61,702 bases of DNA from Nautiliaceae bacterium (GTDB lineage Bacteria > Campylobacterota > Campylobacteria > Campylobacterales > Nautiliaceae), in contig JALVVX010000010.1 of assembly GCA_027038555.1 (NCBI GenBank), positions 1-61,702 on the forward strand, read 5' to 3'. The notes beneath the pieces were generated by a model. That model was not told where the DNA came from. It saw only the letters and a list, made by a program, of their open reading frames with translations, and did not search any database. Of the stretch, positions 17,792-28,395 are shown in pieces (within the stretch, counting starts at the first letter, position 1; each line of letters begins with the position of its first letter). A program made the translations under genes and the position numbers.

Positions 17792-18127
17792 ATGCAAATG
17801 CCAAAACCAAAAAATATAATCTTTATGTGTCAGGTAAAAAGACCGCCAAATTTTCCAAAACCAAGCTGTGTAAGAGAAGGAAAAGAAGACTTATTCCCGT
17901 ATACTCAGCAAAAAATGATGGAAATGGGAATCGATCCTATGACAAACTGGATAGTTCCTACTGGATGTCTTAACAGATGTAATTTCGGACCTGTGATGCT
18001 TGTAGAGCCTGGAAGTTATATGTATGTTGATCTTGATAAAGAAAAAATTGACAGAATTTTAGAAGAACATATTAAAAACGGAAATCCTGTAAAAGAATAC
18101 TTAATTCCAGAGGAGTTTTGGGCGTGA
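17792..18127 (+). CDS. Thioredoxin-like [2Fe-2S] ferredoxin
   Basis: This 111-residue protein has four cysteines arranged as Cys13, Cys26, Cys59, Cys63, the spacing of thioredoxin-fold [2Fe-2S] ferredoxins (FMCQVKRP...; [16 protein letters not shown]). It is a small cytoplasmic electron carrier. It has an AAGGAG site just before the ATG and overlaps the panD start by 4 bases. Its redox partner is not apparent nearby. Confidence 0.85.
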   Translation: MQMPKPKNIIFMCQVKRPPNFPKPSCVREGKEDLFPYTQQKMMEMGIDPMTNWIVPTGCLNRCNFGPVMLVEPGSYMYVDLDKEKIDRILEEHIKNGNPVKEYLIPEEFWA

Positions 18128-18498
18128 AAATAGAAATGCTTTATAGCAAAATCCACAGAGCCACAGTTACGGATGCCAACTTGAATTATGTTGGCTCCAT
18201 TACAATTGATGAAGAGCTTATGGAAGCAGCAAATCTGCTTGTAGGGCAAAAAGTGGATATTGTAAATATCAATAACGGCGAGAGATTTTCGACATATGTG
18301 ATTAAGGGCGAGAGAGGTAAAAGGGATATCTGTCTAAACGGTGCCGCGGCAAGAAAAGTGCACCCTGGTGATAAAATAATTATCATTGCCTATGCACAGA
18401 TGGAAATAGATGAAGCAAAAGAATTTAAGCCGGCCGTTATTATTGTCGATGATAACAATAACATAATAAAAAATACCGATAATGTAAGGGAAGATTGA
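18124..18498 (+). CDS. panD: Aspartate 1-decarboxylase PanD
   Basis: This 124-residue pyruvoyl enzyme converts aspartate to beta-alanine for pantothenate and CoA. The self-cleavage site is Gly24-Ser25 in YVGSITID, and [20 protein letters not shown] is conserved. I chose GTG at 18124 because [19 protein letters not shown] is the normal N-terminus and GAGGAG lies 8-13 bases upstream. The TTG at 18118 is too close to that site. The stop overlaps the next gene's ATG. Confidence 0.93.
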   Translation: MKIEMLYSKIHRATVTDANLNYVGSITIDEELMEAANLLVGQKVDIVNINNGERFSTYVIKGERGKRDICLNGAAARKVHPGDKIIIIAYAQMEIDEAKEFKPAVIIVDDNNNIIKNTDNVRED

Positions 18499-18785
18499 TG
18501 TTTGGAAATTTGGATTTAAATGAAATGATGAAAAAACTCCAAAAGAGTATGGAAGAACAAAATACTAAAACATATACTGCAAAAAGTGGAGGAGGACTTG
18601 TAGAAGTCACTGTAAACGGACAGTTTGAAGTAATTGATTTGAAAATTGACGATTCTTTGCTTGAAGATAAAGAGTCTTTGCAGATACTTATAATGAGTGC
18701 CGTTAACGATGCAATTAAAATGGCTGTTGAAGATAAAAAACAAGAGGCTCTTAATATGTTCGGAGGGCTTAATCTCGGGCAATGA
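18498..18785 (+). CDS. YbaB/EbfC-family nucleoid-associated protein
   Basis: This 95-residue protein matches the YbaB/EbfC DNA-binding family: a helical N-terminus (NEMMKKLQKSMEEQ), SGGGLVEVTVNG, and a C-terminal helix ending NMFGGLNLGQ. It dimerises and binds DNA. The ATG at 18498 shares its A with the panD stop. It corresponds to Cj1642. Confidence 0.88.
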   Translation: MFGNLDLNEMMKKLQKSMEEQNTKTYTAKSGGGLVEVTVNGQFEVIDLKIDDSLLEDKESLQILIMSAVNDAIKMAVEDKKQEALNMFGGLNLGQ

Positions 18786-19669
18786 AAAAATTTATTTTTT
18801 TTATACCTTTTTTTCTTTATGCACTTGCCGATTTTTCCATCTGCTATAAAAAATATTCTTTTATTCAAAATTCAATTCCCGTTACAAAAAATAAAAGCGT
18901 AACTTTCTCAAAGCCTTCTAATTATTTGTATTACGACCCTTTTACAGGTTTGTATGTAATAAATCATAAAAATCTAAAAACTGTTAAATTTTTTAGAAAT
19001 GCGAAACTTGGCTGGTGGATGGCAGGAATAAAGCAAAATGGAATTTTTGGCGGGACATATGCGAGTGAGGGAGAGTTTTTAAATTTTTCAAAATTAAGTG
19101 TTAAAGTACCTGAAAATTCGGTTATAAGCGATATATTTTGCAGGGCTTACGGTATAGGCGGCGAAAAAGGATTTTTAGACAGCAGAAAAATTATTCATTT
19201 TGTAAAATATGGTTACTGGGGAGATATTGGTATAGGAGTTGATGAGAATTTAAAAGTATTGTATTCGGACCCTTTTTATACGGATATAAAACCGGGAGAA
19301 AAAATTCTTTTTATAAACTCTAAAAAAGCAACGCCAGAAGTTTATACTTCTTATGTATTGCTTGGTAAAAACAGCCAAAAAATAAGTGTTATTACCAATA
19401 AAGGCAAATACTTTTTAAAAATAAGAAAACTCAAATATTTTTATACTCCCCTTGAACATTACGGAATAAAAGTCGATAAAAATTTAGAAGCGGTTTTGCC
19501 TAAAAGTTTAGCAGATAGATATTTTTTAAAAAAGGGTAAGATTGTGCGGGTAAATGATAAAAAAGTAAACAGTTTTAATGAGCTTTTGTATCTTCTTTCA
19601 TTTAACAAAAATGTTACAATTACACTTGAAAATAACGGAATAAAAATTGATATACCTTTAAGGAAATAG
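18782..19669 (+). CDS. Exported PDZ-domain protein
   Basis: This 295-residue protein has an N-terminal signal peptide (about 1-18, FIFFIPFFLYALA) and a C-terminal PDZ domain (LPKSLADRYFLKKGKIVRVNDKKVNSFNELLYLLSFN). No protease catalytic residues are visible. The middle has YYDPFTGLYVI and GYWGDIGIG stretches. It matches Cj1643 by position, between ybaB and ispA, each overlapping or abutting. It is a periplasmic protein of unknown role. Confidence 0.75.
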   Translation: MKKFIFFIPFFLYALADFSICYKKYSFIQNSIPVTKNKSVTFSKPSNYLYYDPFTGLYVINHKNLKTVKFFRNAKLGWWMAGIKQNGIFGGTYASEGEFLNFSKLSVKVPENSVISDIFCRAYGIGGEKGFLDSRKIIHFVKYGYWGDIGIGVDENLKVLYSDPFYTDIKPGEKILFINSKKATPEVYTSYVLLGKNSQKISVITNKGKYFLKIRKLKYFYTPLEHYGIKVDKNLEAVLPKSLADRYFLKKGKIVRVNDKKVNSFNELLYLLSFNKNVTITLENNGIKIDIPLRK

Positions 19670-20512
19670 ATGGAAGAGTTTATAAAAGAGAATTTAATAA
19701 AAGCAGAATCTTTTCATCCTTTTTTTGAAAAAGCATTAAATGAGATGCTCCTTGCAGGAGGTAAAAGATTCAGACCTGAACTTTTATTATCAGTTGTTAA
19801 AGCGTATAATCCGCTTTTAATAGATAATGCAAAATATGCGGCTTTTGCAATTGAGCTTATTCATACATATTCGCTTATTCATGACGATTTGCCTACTTTG
19901 GATAATGCTTCTCTTAGAAGAGGACATCCGACTCTTCATGTAACATATGATGAGGTTACTGCTGTTTTAGCGGGAGATGCTTTAAATACTTATGCTTTTG
20001 AAGTTTTAAGCAAATCGCCAATGCATAACGATACAAAAATTGAACTTATTAAGATATTGGCTGAAAATGCTGGAGCTAACGGAATGGTTTTAGGTCAGGC
20101 GATTGACTGTTATTTTGAAAATAAAAAATTAAATCTTGATGAGCTTAAATTTTTGCATCTTAACAAAACTGGAAAACTCATAGCGGCAAGTTTGAAAATG
20201 GGGGCTGTTATTGTAAACAAAAATGATTTGGCTCAAAAATTATATGATTTCGGACTCAAACTTGGACTGTTATTTCAAATTCAGGATGATTTGCTTGATT
20301 TGCTTGATGAAAGTAAAACCGGTAAAAGCAGTGGAGTGGATGAGAATAAAAATACTTTTGTAACGCTTCTTGGCAAAGAAGAGGCAGTAAAAAAAGCCGA
20401 CAGACTGGCAGGTGAAATTGAAAAAGAACTTGAAGGTTTTGATGAAAATTTAAAAAAAGAGCTCAACAGACTTCTTAAAAAATATTTATACAGGCATAAA
20501 AATGTCAATTAA
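19670..20512 (+). CDS. ispA: Short-chain polyprenyl diphosphate synthase (farnesyl type)
   Basis: This 280-residue trans-prenyltransferase condenses IPP with allylic diphosphates, probably to farnesyl or geranylgeranyl diphosphate, in the cytoplasm. The first aspartate motif is DDLPTLD at 72-78, followed by RRG, and the second is DDLLD near 205. The DDx4D form is typical of bacterial FPP synthases. It starts directly after the PDZ gene, as Cj1644 does after Cj1643. Confidence 0.9.
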   Translation: MEEFIKENLIKAESFHPFFEKALNEMLLAGGKRFRPELLLSVVKAYNPLLIDNAKYAAFAIELIHTYSLIHDDLPTLDNASLRRGHPTLHVTYDEVTAVLAGDALNTYAFEVLSKSPMHNDTKIELIKILAENAGANGMVLGQAIDCYFENKKLNLDELKFLHLNKTGKLIAASLKMGAVIVNKNDLAQKLYDFGLKLGLLFQIQDDLLDLLDESKTGKSSGVDENKNTFVTLLGKEEAVKKADRLAGEIEKELEGFDENLKKELNRLLKKYLYRHKNVN

Positions 20513-20695
20513 AAATGAAGTTTTAAAATTTTTAGGAAAAATAAGGTATTAAGGAAATCTGGCTTTTTGGTTCAATGGTAAGAGGAGAGGATACACCAAG
20601 CAGTGATATTTGATTTAGCAACAAAAGAAATGATAAAAGAGAGGTTAAAACCTTATATTTAAAGGATTTAATTAGTGCGTGAAAAGGTGTATTTG
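20502..20695 (+). pseudogene. Decayed MNT-type nucleotidyltransferase gene
   Basis: The ispA-tkt gap holds recognisable pieces of a minimal nucleotidyltransferase. MSIKNEVLKFLGKI starts at 20502 and ends at a stop. The active-site segment IWLFGSMVRGEDTPSSDI follows at about 20568-20621. After a one-base shift comes DLATKEMIKERLKPYI. Stops, a frameshift and an apparent internal deletion make it non-functional. It is a relic of the same broad family as the intact genes at 32121 and 32512. Confidence 0.65.
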
Positions 20696-20721
20696 TTATT
20701 GGTTAATAAAAATAACAAATA
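20690..20721 (+). promoter_or_regulatory. 11-bp inverted repeat before tkt
   Basis: TATTTGTTATT (20690-20700) and AATAACAAATA (20711-20721) pair perfectly around a 10-base loop. A further ACAAATA copy follows. It may end upstream transcription or lie in the tkt leader; the function is not clear. Confidence 0.4.
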
Positions 20722-20748
20722 ACAAATATACCAATAAAAGGAAGGTTT

Positions 20749-22614
20749 ATGAACTTGGAAATGAAGAAAAAAATGGCGGATACAATTAGGTTTTTAGCGG
20801 CTGATATGGTGCAAAAAGCAAATTCAGGACATCCTGGTGCGGCTCTTGGGATGGCTGATATTTTTGTTGAATTCAGCGATATTGTAAGACTCACGCCCCA
20901 CAATCCTAATTTCATCAATAGAGATAGAGTTGTATTCTCAGGCGGTCATGCTACGCCTCTTATTTATTCGATGCTTTATCTGTGGGGATATGATATTTCT
21001 ATGGATGATTTGAAAAATTTCAGACAACTTGGCAGCATTACTCCTGGACATCCAGAATTTAGGCATACTCCGGGTATTGAAGTAACTACCGGGCCTCTTG
21101 GACAAGGGGTGGCAAATGCAGTAGGCTTTGCAATGGCTAAAAAGTTTATTTCAAGAAAATTCCCTGAAATTGACCATAAAGTATGGTGTTTTTGCGGGGA
21201 TGGGGATTTGGAAGAAGGTATTTCGTATGAAGCGTGTTCTATTGCAGGGACTGAAAAACTTGAAGATTTGATTTTGATATATGACAGCAATAATATCTCA
21301 ATTGAAGGGCCTGTTGATCTTGTTTTTGGAGATGATATTCATAAGAGATTTGAAGCGCAAGGGTTTAGAGTACTTGAAATGAACGGGCATGATTATGAAG
21401 ATATTAAAAAAACTCTTATTAAAGCAAGAGAAAGTGATGGAAGAGCGACTCTTGTAATAGCCAAAACGGTAATTGCAAGAGGTGCTGTGGGGCTTGAAGG
21501 AAGTGAAAAAACGCATGGTGCGCCATTAGGTGAAGATGTAATTAAAAAATCAAAAGAGGCTGCGGGATTTGACCCTGAAAAAACATTTTATGTTCCCCAA
21601 GACGCTCTTATCAGATTTAGATGCGTAAAAGAAAAAGGCGAACTTTTAGAGGCTGAATGGAATAAAAAAGCAAGAGTAAAAGAAATAGAAGAATTCTTTG
21701 AAAAAGATTTTACTAAAATAAAATGGCCTGAATTTAAAGAGGGTGAAAATATCGCAACAAGAAAAAGCAATGGGAAAATTCTCAATGCAATAGCAAAAGC
21801 AGTACCGAGTTTTCTTGGGGGAAGCGCGGATTTGGCTCCTTCAAACAACACTCATTTAGAAGGTGAAGATGATTTTCCATACGGAAGAAACCTTCATTTC
21901 GGTATCAGAGAACATGCAATGGGAGCTATTAATAATGCATTTAGTGCATATGGATTCTTGCCTTTTGCAGCGACATTTTTAGTATTTAGTGATTATCTAA
22001 GAGGTGCACTTAGACTTGCCGCTTTAAGCAAACACAAAAATTATTGGATTTTTACACATGACAGTATTGCTCTTGGAGAAGACGGACCTACTCATCAGCC
22101 GATTGAACATCTCACTTCACTTAGAGCAATTCCAAATTTGTATGTATTTAGACCTGCCGATGCGAATGAAAACGTAAACTGCTGGAAGGCGGCGTTAAAT
22201 ATAGATGCGCCTGTGGCATTTGCATTGACAAGACAAGGGGTTAAAAATCAAACTCCAAAAGATATTGATTTAAGCAAAGGTGCGTATATTCTAAAAGAAG
22301 GAAAAGCGGACGTTACACTTGTGGCAAGCGGAAGTGAGGTAGAGCTTGCTATGGATGTGGCAAAAGAGCTTGATGCAAGAGTTGTGAGTGTGCCATGTTT
22401 TGATTTGCTTGAAGAGCAGGAAGAAGAATTTAAAAACACTCTATTTAAAGGAAAAGTTATTGCAATTGAGGCAGCAAGAGGGCTTGAATGGTATAAATAT
22501 GCCGATATGGTTATCGGAATGAATACATTTGGTGCAAGCGGAAAGGGAATCGAAGTTTATAAATATTTCGGATTTGACAAAGATAAAATTATCGAAAAAA
22601 TAAAAAGTTTATAA
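20749..22614 (+). CDS. tkt: Transketolase
   Basis: This 621-residue ThDP enzyme moves two-carbon ketol units in the non-oxidative pentose phosphate pathway. The transketolase N-terminus (NSGHPGAALGMADI), the HATPLIY motif, the ThDP/Mg loop GDGDLEEGISYEA and the Pyr-domain RFGVREHAMG-type stretch (LHFGIREHAMGAI) are present. An AAGGAAGG site precedes the ATG. It is the last gene of the nifU-to-tkt block (Cj1645 position) and is followed by a strong terminator. Confidence 0.95.
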   Translation: MNLEMKKKMADTIRFLAADMVQKANSGHPGAALGMADIFVEFSDIVRLTPHNPNFINRDRVVFSGGHATPLIYSMLYLWGYDISMDDLKNFRQLGSITPGHPEFRHTPGIEVTTGPLGQGVANAVGFAMAKKFISRKFPEIDHKVWCFCGDGDLEEGISYEACSIAGTEKLEDLILIYDSNNISIEGPVDLVFGDDIHKRFEAQGFRVLEMNGHDYEDIKKTLIKARESDGRATLVIAKTVIARGAVGLEGSEKTHGAPLGEDVIKKSKEAAGFDPEKTFYVPQDALIRFRCVKEKGELLEAEWNKKARVKEIEEFFEKDFTKIKWPEFKEGENIATRKSNGKILNAIAKAVPSFLGGSADLAPSNNTHLEGEDDFPYGRNLHFGIREHAMGAINNAFSAYGFLPFAATFLVFSDYLRGALRLAALSKHKNYWIFTHDSIALGEDGPTHQPIEHLTSLRAIPNLYVFRPADANENVNCWKAALNIDAPVAFALTRQGVKNQTPKDIDLSKGAYILKEGKADVTLVASGSEVELAMDVAKELDARVVSVPCFDLLEEQEEEFKNTLFKGKVIAIEAARGLEWYKYADMVIGMNTFGASGKGIEVYKYFGFDKDKIIEKIKSL

Positions 22615-22633
22615 AAAGCCTTTTTGGCTTTTT
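22613..22633 (+). terminator. Intrinsic terminator after tkt
   Basis: AAAAAGCC pairs with GGCTTTTT around a 5-base loop, giving an 8-bp stem whose 3' arm is a U run. It immediately overlaps the tkt stop codon. Confidence 0.85.
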
Positions 22634-22672
22634 AAGTTTAAAATGTTTTACTGAGCTAAATATTCTTTGTGA

Positions 22673-22678
22673 TATAAT
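22673..22678 (+). promoter_or_regulatory. -10 element for the class V aminotransferase gene
   Basis: TATAAT followed by TTCG, the same string as before rpmJ, lies 21 bases ahead of the ATG at 22699, with AAAGGA between them. The -35 region is not conserved. Confidence 0.6.
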
Positions 22679-22698
22679 TTCGTTAAAAAAGGAATAGA

Positions 22699-23799
22699 AT
22701 GATTTTAGCCACCCCGGGACCCGTTGAAATTCCTCTTTTTGTAAGAGAAACTTTTTTAAAAGAGACAATCCATCACAGAACTCCTGAATTTAAGGCGATT
22801 TTACTTGAAACGATTGATAGATTCAAAAATATTACACATCTGCCTTTCAATGTATTTTTAAGCTCATCCGGAACAGGTGCAATGGAAGCGGCTGTTATCA
22901 ATACAGTCAAAAACAAAGCACTTACAATAAATGCCGGAAAATTCGGTGAGAGATGGGGAAAAATTTGTGAAGCTCACGGCATAGAATATAAAGAAATAAA
23001 ATACGATTGGGATACACCGGCACAGATAGATGATATTATTGCTGCAATAAAAGAAGATTCTAAAATTGACACTCTTTTTATCCAAATAAGCGAGAGTGCG
23101 GGGGGACTTAGACATCCAGTGGAAGAAATTGCCGCTGAGGTTAAACTTGTAAATGAAGATATTATTATAGTGGCTGACGGTATTACGGCGCTAGGAGTTG
23201 AAGATATAGATACAACAAATATCGATATAGTAATAGGAGGAAGTCAAAAAGCGTTTATGCTGCCACCTGGCTTAGCAATGCTTGGTATCAGCGAAGCCGG
23301 ATTTAAAAGAATAGGAAAAGGTAAAGGATTTTATTTTAACCTTGCAAATGAAATTAAAAAACAAAGCGAAGGCTCAACCGCATTTACACCGGCAACAAGC
23401 CATATAATAGCTCTAAATGAAGTGCTTAAAAAACTTGAAAACATAGGACTTGAAAATCATTATAAAAATACGGCAAAAAGACACAGTGCCTTAATTCACG
23501 CAATAGAGGAGCTTGGACTTTCAATATTTCCTCAAAATCCGGCACTTTCAATGGCTGCTGTATATTTTGAAAAAGCCGAAGAGCTTAGAAAAATTCTTAA
23601 AAAATACGAAGTAAACGTCGCCGGCGGACAGGACCATATGAAAGGCAAACTTTTTAGAATCAATAATATGGGATTAATTGAGGATTATAAAATGTCTCAT
23701 ATTATTAATGCCGTTGAACTTGCACTTGATGAACTTGGAATTAGAAAATATGACGGAAGCGGAGTTAAGATTTATTCAAATGAAAAATTGAAAGTGTAA
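22699..23799 (+). CDS. Class V PLP-dependent aminotransferase (serine/alanine-glyoxylate type)
   Basis: This 366-residue fold-type I PLP enzyme begins ATPGPVEIP, has the cofactor loop SSGTGAMEAAV and the Schiff-base lysine at about 184 in GGSQKAFMLPPG. The C-terminal AGGQDHMKGKLFRINNMG is typical of the alanine/serine-glyoxylate subgroup, often mis-annotated as soluble hydrogenase subunit. The natural substrate is unresolved; serine-pyruvate and phosphoserine routes are possible. The last codons (NEKLKV) are encoded by a 7-nt-period repeat that also forms the start of the next gene. Confidence 0.8.
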   Translation: MILATPGPVEIPLFVRETFLKETIHHRTPEFKAILLETIDRFKNITHLPFNVFLSSSGTGAMEAAVINTVKNKALTINAGKFGERWGKICEAHGIEYKEIKYDWDTPAQIDDIIAAIKEDSKIDTLFIQISESAGGLRHPVEEIAAEVKLVNEDIIIVADGITALGVEDIDTTNIDIVIGGSQKAFMLPPGLAMLGISEAGFKRIGKGKGFYFNLANEIKKQSEGSTAFTPATSHIIALNEVLKKLENIGLENHYKNTAKRHSALIHAIEELGLSIFPQNPALSMAAVYFEKAEELRKILKKYEVNVAGGQDHMKGKLFRINNMGLIEDYKMSHIINAVELALDELGIRKYDGSGVKIYSNEKLKV

Positions 23800-23810
23800 A
23801 GTGAAAAGTG
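23786..23810 (+). repeat. 7-nt-period repeat at the 22699/23801 gene junction
   Basis: GTGTAAA-GTGAAAA-GTG words at 7-base spacing span the stop of the aminotransferase and the GTG start of the next gene. Twenty bases are identical to the repeat inside murE. Confidence 0.75.
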
Positions 23811-24049
23811 ATAAAATTAAAATAGAAATAGATTTGCTTAGAGACAGTTTAAGAAATATATTTCTTGTAATGTTTGCACTTGTTAGTGGTGAAGTGAGTC
23901 TTTTGTATAAAATTTTTCATAAAGAAGATTTTGTCAGTATAGTTTTTAGTGTAATAGGGTTTTTAATATTAATTTTACTTTATTTTGTTCAAATTAGTTA
24001 CAAAAAAGAGATTAAAAGTTTATTAAAGCAATTGGAGGATAAAAAATGA
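23801..24049 (+). CDS. Small two-helix membrane protein of unknown function
   Basis: This 82-residue protein has two predicted transmembrane helices (about 20-36 and 46-65) and charged ends; the C-terminus is a lysine-rich helix (YKKEIKSLLKQLEDKK). It starts with GTG inside a 7-nt-period repeat, right after the aminotransferase stop. It overlaps the next small gene by 4 bases, suggesting co-translation. I do not recognise the family. Confidence 0.55.
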   Translation: MKSDKIKIEIDLLRDSLRNIFLVMFALVSGEVSLLYKIFHKEDFVSIVFSVIGFLILILLYFVQISYKKEIKSLLKQLEDKK

Positions 24050-24131
24050 AATACATACTTTTAACTGTATTATTGCTTATTTTAGCATGGTTTTTAATAA
24101 AATCTGTTGATGTCTCAGTAAAAGAGGATAA

Positions 24132-24135
<4 letters not shown>
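24046..24135 (+). CDS. 29-residue single-pass membrane peptide
   Basis: A short frame, MKYILLTVLLLILAWFLIKSVDVSVKEDK, consists of one hydrophobic helix and an acidic/basic tail. It has a strong GGAGG site at 24034, overlaps the previous gene's stop and the next gene's ATG, and so looks translated. The function is unknown. Confidence 0.5.
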
Positions 24136-26163
<2,028 letters not shown>

Positions 26164-26266
26164 ACGTGTATATGGAAGGATAAGTATATGGGGTTATGGG
26201 ATTTAAAAATTTATAAATTATTAACTCATACACCCATTCCCAATTCACCCATCTGCTGTGAATAAA
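26164..26266 (+). repeat. 7-nt-period repeat island after purA, in both orientations
   Basis: GTATATGG/GTTATGGG words on the left and CACCCAT-TCCCAAT-TCACCCA words on the right make a loosely self-complementary region. ATTCACCCAT is shared, in reverse orientation, with the island at 32399. Confidence 0.55.
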
Positions 26267-26689
26267 ATGAAAACCAAATTCGACTCAATTGTAAAAATCA
26301 AAAAAAACGAAACTGAAAAAATTGAAAGAAATATTCACAAAATAAACTCTTCTATTAAAATGCTTAAAAACAGAATAAAAGAGATAAAAACAAAACTTTC
26401 TACCTTGACTTTTCCTAAAAATGGAAATTTCAGCAAATTTAATCAATATAAAGCAATGCAAAATATTCTGATAAATGAAATGAATGAATATAAACATCAG
26501 ATAAAAGTACTTGAAAACCGTAAAAACGAGCTTTTTGAAGAGTATAAAAAAGCAAATACCGAATATGAAAAAATGAAATATCTCCAAGCCGAAGAGATAA
26601 AAAAACTGATTAAAAAACAAAAACAAAAAGAGAATATCGAAATGGATGAAATTGCAATTTTGTTAAGGAAAAAAAATGAATCCAAATAA
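26267..26689 (+). CDS. FliJ-like coiled-coil flagellar export protein
   Basis: The protein has about 140 residues from the ATG at 26267 and is almost wholly charged helix with heptad character and no hydrophobic core domain (NETEKIERNIHKINSSIKMLKNRIKEIKTKL...). It occupies the place of HP0256, a FliJ homologue that follows purA in Helicobacter. FliJ couples the flagellar export ATPase to the export gate. An in-frame GTG at 26258 is a weaker alternative start. The sequence match is low-complexity, so the call rests largely on context. Confidence 0.6.
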   Translation: MKTKFDSIVKIKKNETEKIERNIHKINSSIKMLKNRIKEIKTKLSTLTFPKNGNFSKFNQYKAMQNILINEMNEYKHQIKVLENRKNELFEEYKKANTEYEKMKYLQAEEIKKLIKKQKQKENIEMDEIAILLRKKNESK

Positions 26690-27116
26690 TATATATCTGA
26701 CTCAAACCGATACGACTGTCGGATTTTTGTCGCAGGATTATAAAAAATTAAATAAAATAAAAAACCGCCCATTAGAGCAAAAAGTATTAAAAGAAGTAGA
26801 TTCCTTAAATACTTTAAAAGAATTTGTAAGAGTCTCAAAAAGATTTAAAAAGATTGTAAGAAGAGCTAAAAAGAGCACTTTTATATATAAAAACGGCGAC
26901 TCTTACAGGGTAGTAAAAAATAAAAGACATCTTAAATTTTTAAAAAAATTCAAATGGATGTATTCAACTTCCGCAAATTTAACCGGGCAAAAATTCGATA
27001 AAAAGTGGGCTATTTCCAAAGCGGATGTGATTGTTGAAGGAAAAGAGGGACTTTTTGAAGGCGAAGCTTCAAAAATTTACAAAATAAACAATTATAAAAT
27101 AAAGAAGATAAGATGA
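26676..27116 (+). CDS. Short Sua5/YciO/YrdC-family protein
   Basis: This 146-residue protein begins IYLTQTDTTVGFLSQDYKKLNKIKNRP, a diverged form of the YrdC N-terminus (nucleotide- and threonine-binding), and contains YSTSANLTGQ, the conserved SANxSG-type motif. The family makes threonylcarbamoyl-AMP for tRNA t6A37 or binds RNA. It is shorter than functional Sua5/TsaC (about 185-200 residues), so activity is uncertain. It overlaps its neighbours on both sides. Confidence 0.75.
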   Translation: MNPNNIYLTQTDTTVGFLSQDYKKLNKIKNRPLEQKVLKEVDSLNTLKEFVRVSKRFKKIVRRAKKSTFIYKNGDSYRVVKNKRHLKFLKKFKWMYSTSANLTGQKFDKKWAISKADVIVEGKEGLFEGEASKIYKINNYKIKKIR

Positions 27117-27586
27117 AAAATAATAAATATTTTCTCTCTCTTTTCTCATCTCTCATTTCTATTTTCTTTTTTATTGGCTGTGCCACCAAAACCACACCTG
27201 TATACGTTAGTATAAAATCGCCTGAAATCAGAGTATCTGATGCGGGTTTTTTGAAAGAAGGGTATGGTTATAAAGAGATAGTAATTTATAAAGCCGGAAG
27301 CGTTCCCGTTAAATTATTGTTAAAAGAAAACAGAATATGTGTAAATAACAAATGTTATAATAAATATATGTTTGTGAAAAAATATTTCAGAGGGTATGAG
27401 AAGGATTTTTTTGATAAAATTCTATCTAAAAAGCCTTTGTCACTTAAAAATATACAAAAGACATATGACGGGTTTGTACAAAAATCGAAAAATATTACTT
27501 ATATTGTTAAAAAAAACAGTGTCTTATTTAAAGACAGAAAAAAACATATTATTATTTTTATTAAATATTTAAAGGAGAAAGGATGA
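27113..27586 (+). CDS. Lipoprotein of unknown function
   Basis: This 157-residue protein has a signal peptide and lipobox (FFIGC, lipidated Cys about 23). The hydrophobic core of the signal (LFSSLISIFFF) is encoded by CTCATCT/CTCATTT words at 7-base spacing, a repeat apparently co-opted as coding sequence. The mature part is basic, with two cysteines (CVNNKC). It overlaps the Sua5-like gene and galU by 4 bases each. Confidence 0.7.
   Translation: MKNNKYFLSLFSSLISIFFFIGCATKTTPVYVSIKSPEIRVSDAGFLKEGYGYKEIVIYKAGSVPVKLLLKENRICVNNKCYNKYMFVKKYFRGYEKDFFDKILSKKPLSLKNIQKTYDGFVQKSKNITYIVKKNSVLFKDRKKHIIIFIKYLKEKG
27131..27172 (+). repeat. 7-nt-period repeat encoding a lipoprotein signal peptide
   Basis: TCTCATC-TCTCATT-TCTATTT words recur at 7-base spacing and are read in frame as serine/leucine/isoleucine-rich signal sequence. 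Confidence 0.6.
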
Positions 27587-28395
27587 TAAAAAAGGCTTTG
27601 TTTCCGGCCGCGGGTTACGGAACGAGATTTTTACCGGCTACCAAATCGGTACCAAAAGAGATGCTTCCAATTGTAAATAAACCTTTGATTCATTATGGAA
27701 TTAAAGAATGTATGAATGCCGGGATTTTTGAGATAGGATTTGTAACGGGAAGAAACAAAAGGGCAATTGAGGATTATCTTGATTTTTCGCCTGAACTTGA
27801 AGAAAAAGTTAAAGATTCAAGCAAAGCAAAACTTTTGCATGAAACAAATGAAATGATTCAAAAATGCACCTTTACATATGTAAGACAAAAAGAGATGCTT
27901 GGACTTGGACATGCGGTGCTTACAGGCGAGCCTCTTATAGGAAATAATCCTTTTGCGGTTGTGTTAGCTGATGATTTGTGTGAAGGTGAAGTGCTAACTC
28001 AAATGGTGGAGCTTTATAACAAGTATAAATGCACGATAGTTGCCGTCGAAGAGGTGGATAAAAACGAAGTAAACAAATACGGAATAATTGACGGCAAAGA
28101 GATAGAAAACGGTGTAATAATGGTAAAAAATATGGTTGAAAAACCAGATATTGACAAGGCGCCGAGTAATTTGGCCGTTATAGGAAGATATATTTTAACA
28201 CCGGATATTTTTGATCTTTTAAGAAAAACAAAACCCGGAAAAGGCGGTGAGATTCAGCTTACAGATGCGATAATGGCACAGGCACAAGAAGGTATGGTAT
28301 TAGCGTATAAATTTAAAGGCAAAAGATTTGACTGCGGAAGCGTTGCGGGATTTATTGAAGCTACGAATTATTTTTATGAAAAGGAATTTAAATAA
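27583..28395 (+). CDS. galU: UTP-glucose-1-phosphate uridylyltransferase
   Basis: This 270-residue nucleotidyltransferase makes UDP-glucose. It begins KKALFPAAGYGTRFLPATKSVPKEMLP, the GalU signature, with LADDLCEG and GEIQLTDAI later. It supplies UDP-glucose to Ugd (50952) and GalE (30548) in the polysaccharide pathway. It overlaps glmS by one base. Confidence 0.95.
   Translation: MIKKALFPAAGYGTRFLPATKSVPKEMLPIVNKPLIHYGIKECMNAGIFEIGFVTGRNKRAIEDYLDFSPELEEKVKDSSKAKLLHETNEMIQKCTFTYVRQKEMLGLGHAVLTGEPLIGNNPFAVVLADDLCEGEVLTQMVELYNKYKCTIVAVEEVDKNEVNKYGIIDGKEIENGVIMVKNMVEKPDIDKAPSNLAVIGRYILTPDIFDLLRKTKPGKGGEIQLTDAIMAQAQEGMVLAYKFKGKRFDCGSVAGFIEATNYFYEKEFK

Noticed and set aside
17746-17973. 75-residue frame overlapping the ferredoxin gene
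   Set aside because: It is a shadow frame with no ribosome site; the ferredoxin frame has four positioned cysteines and a good AAGGAG site.
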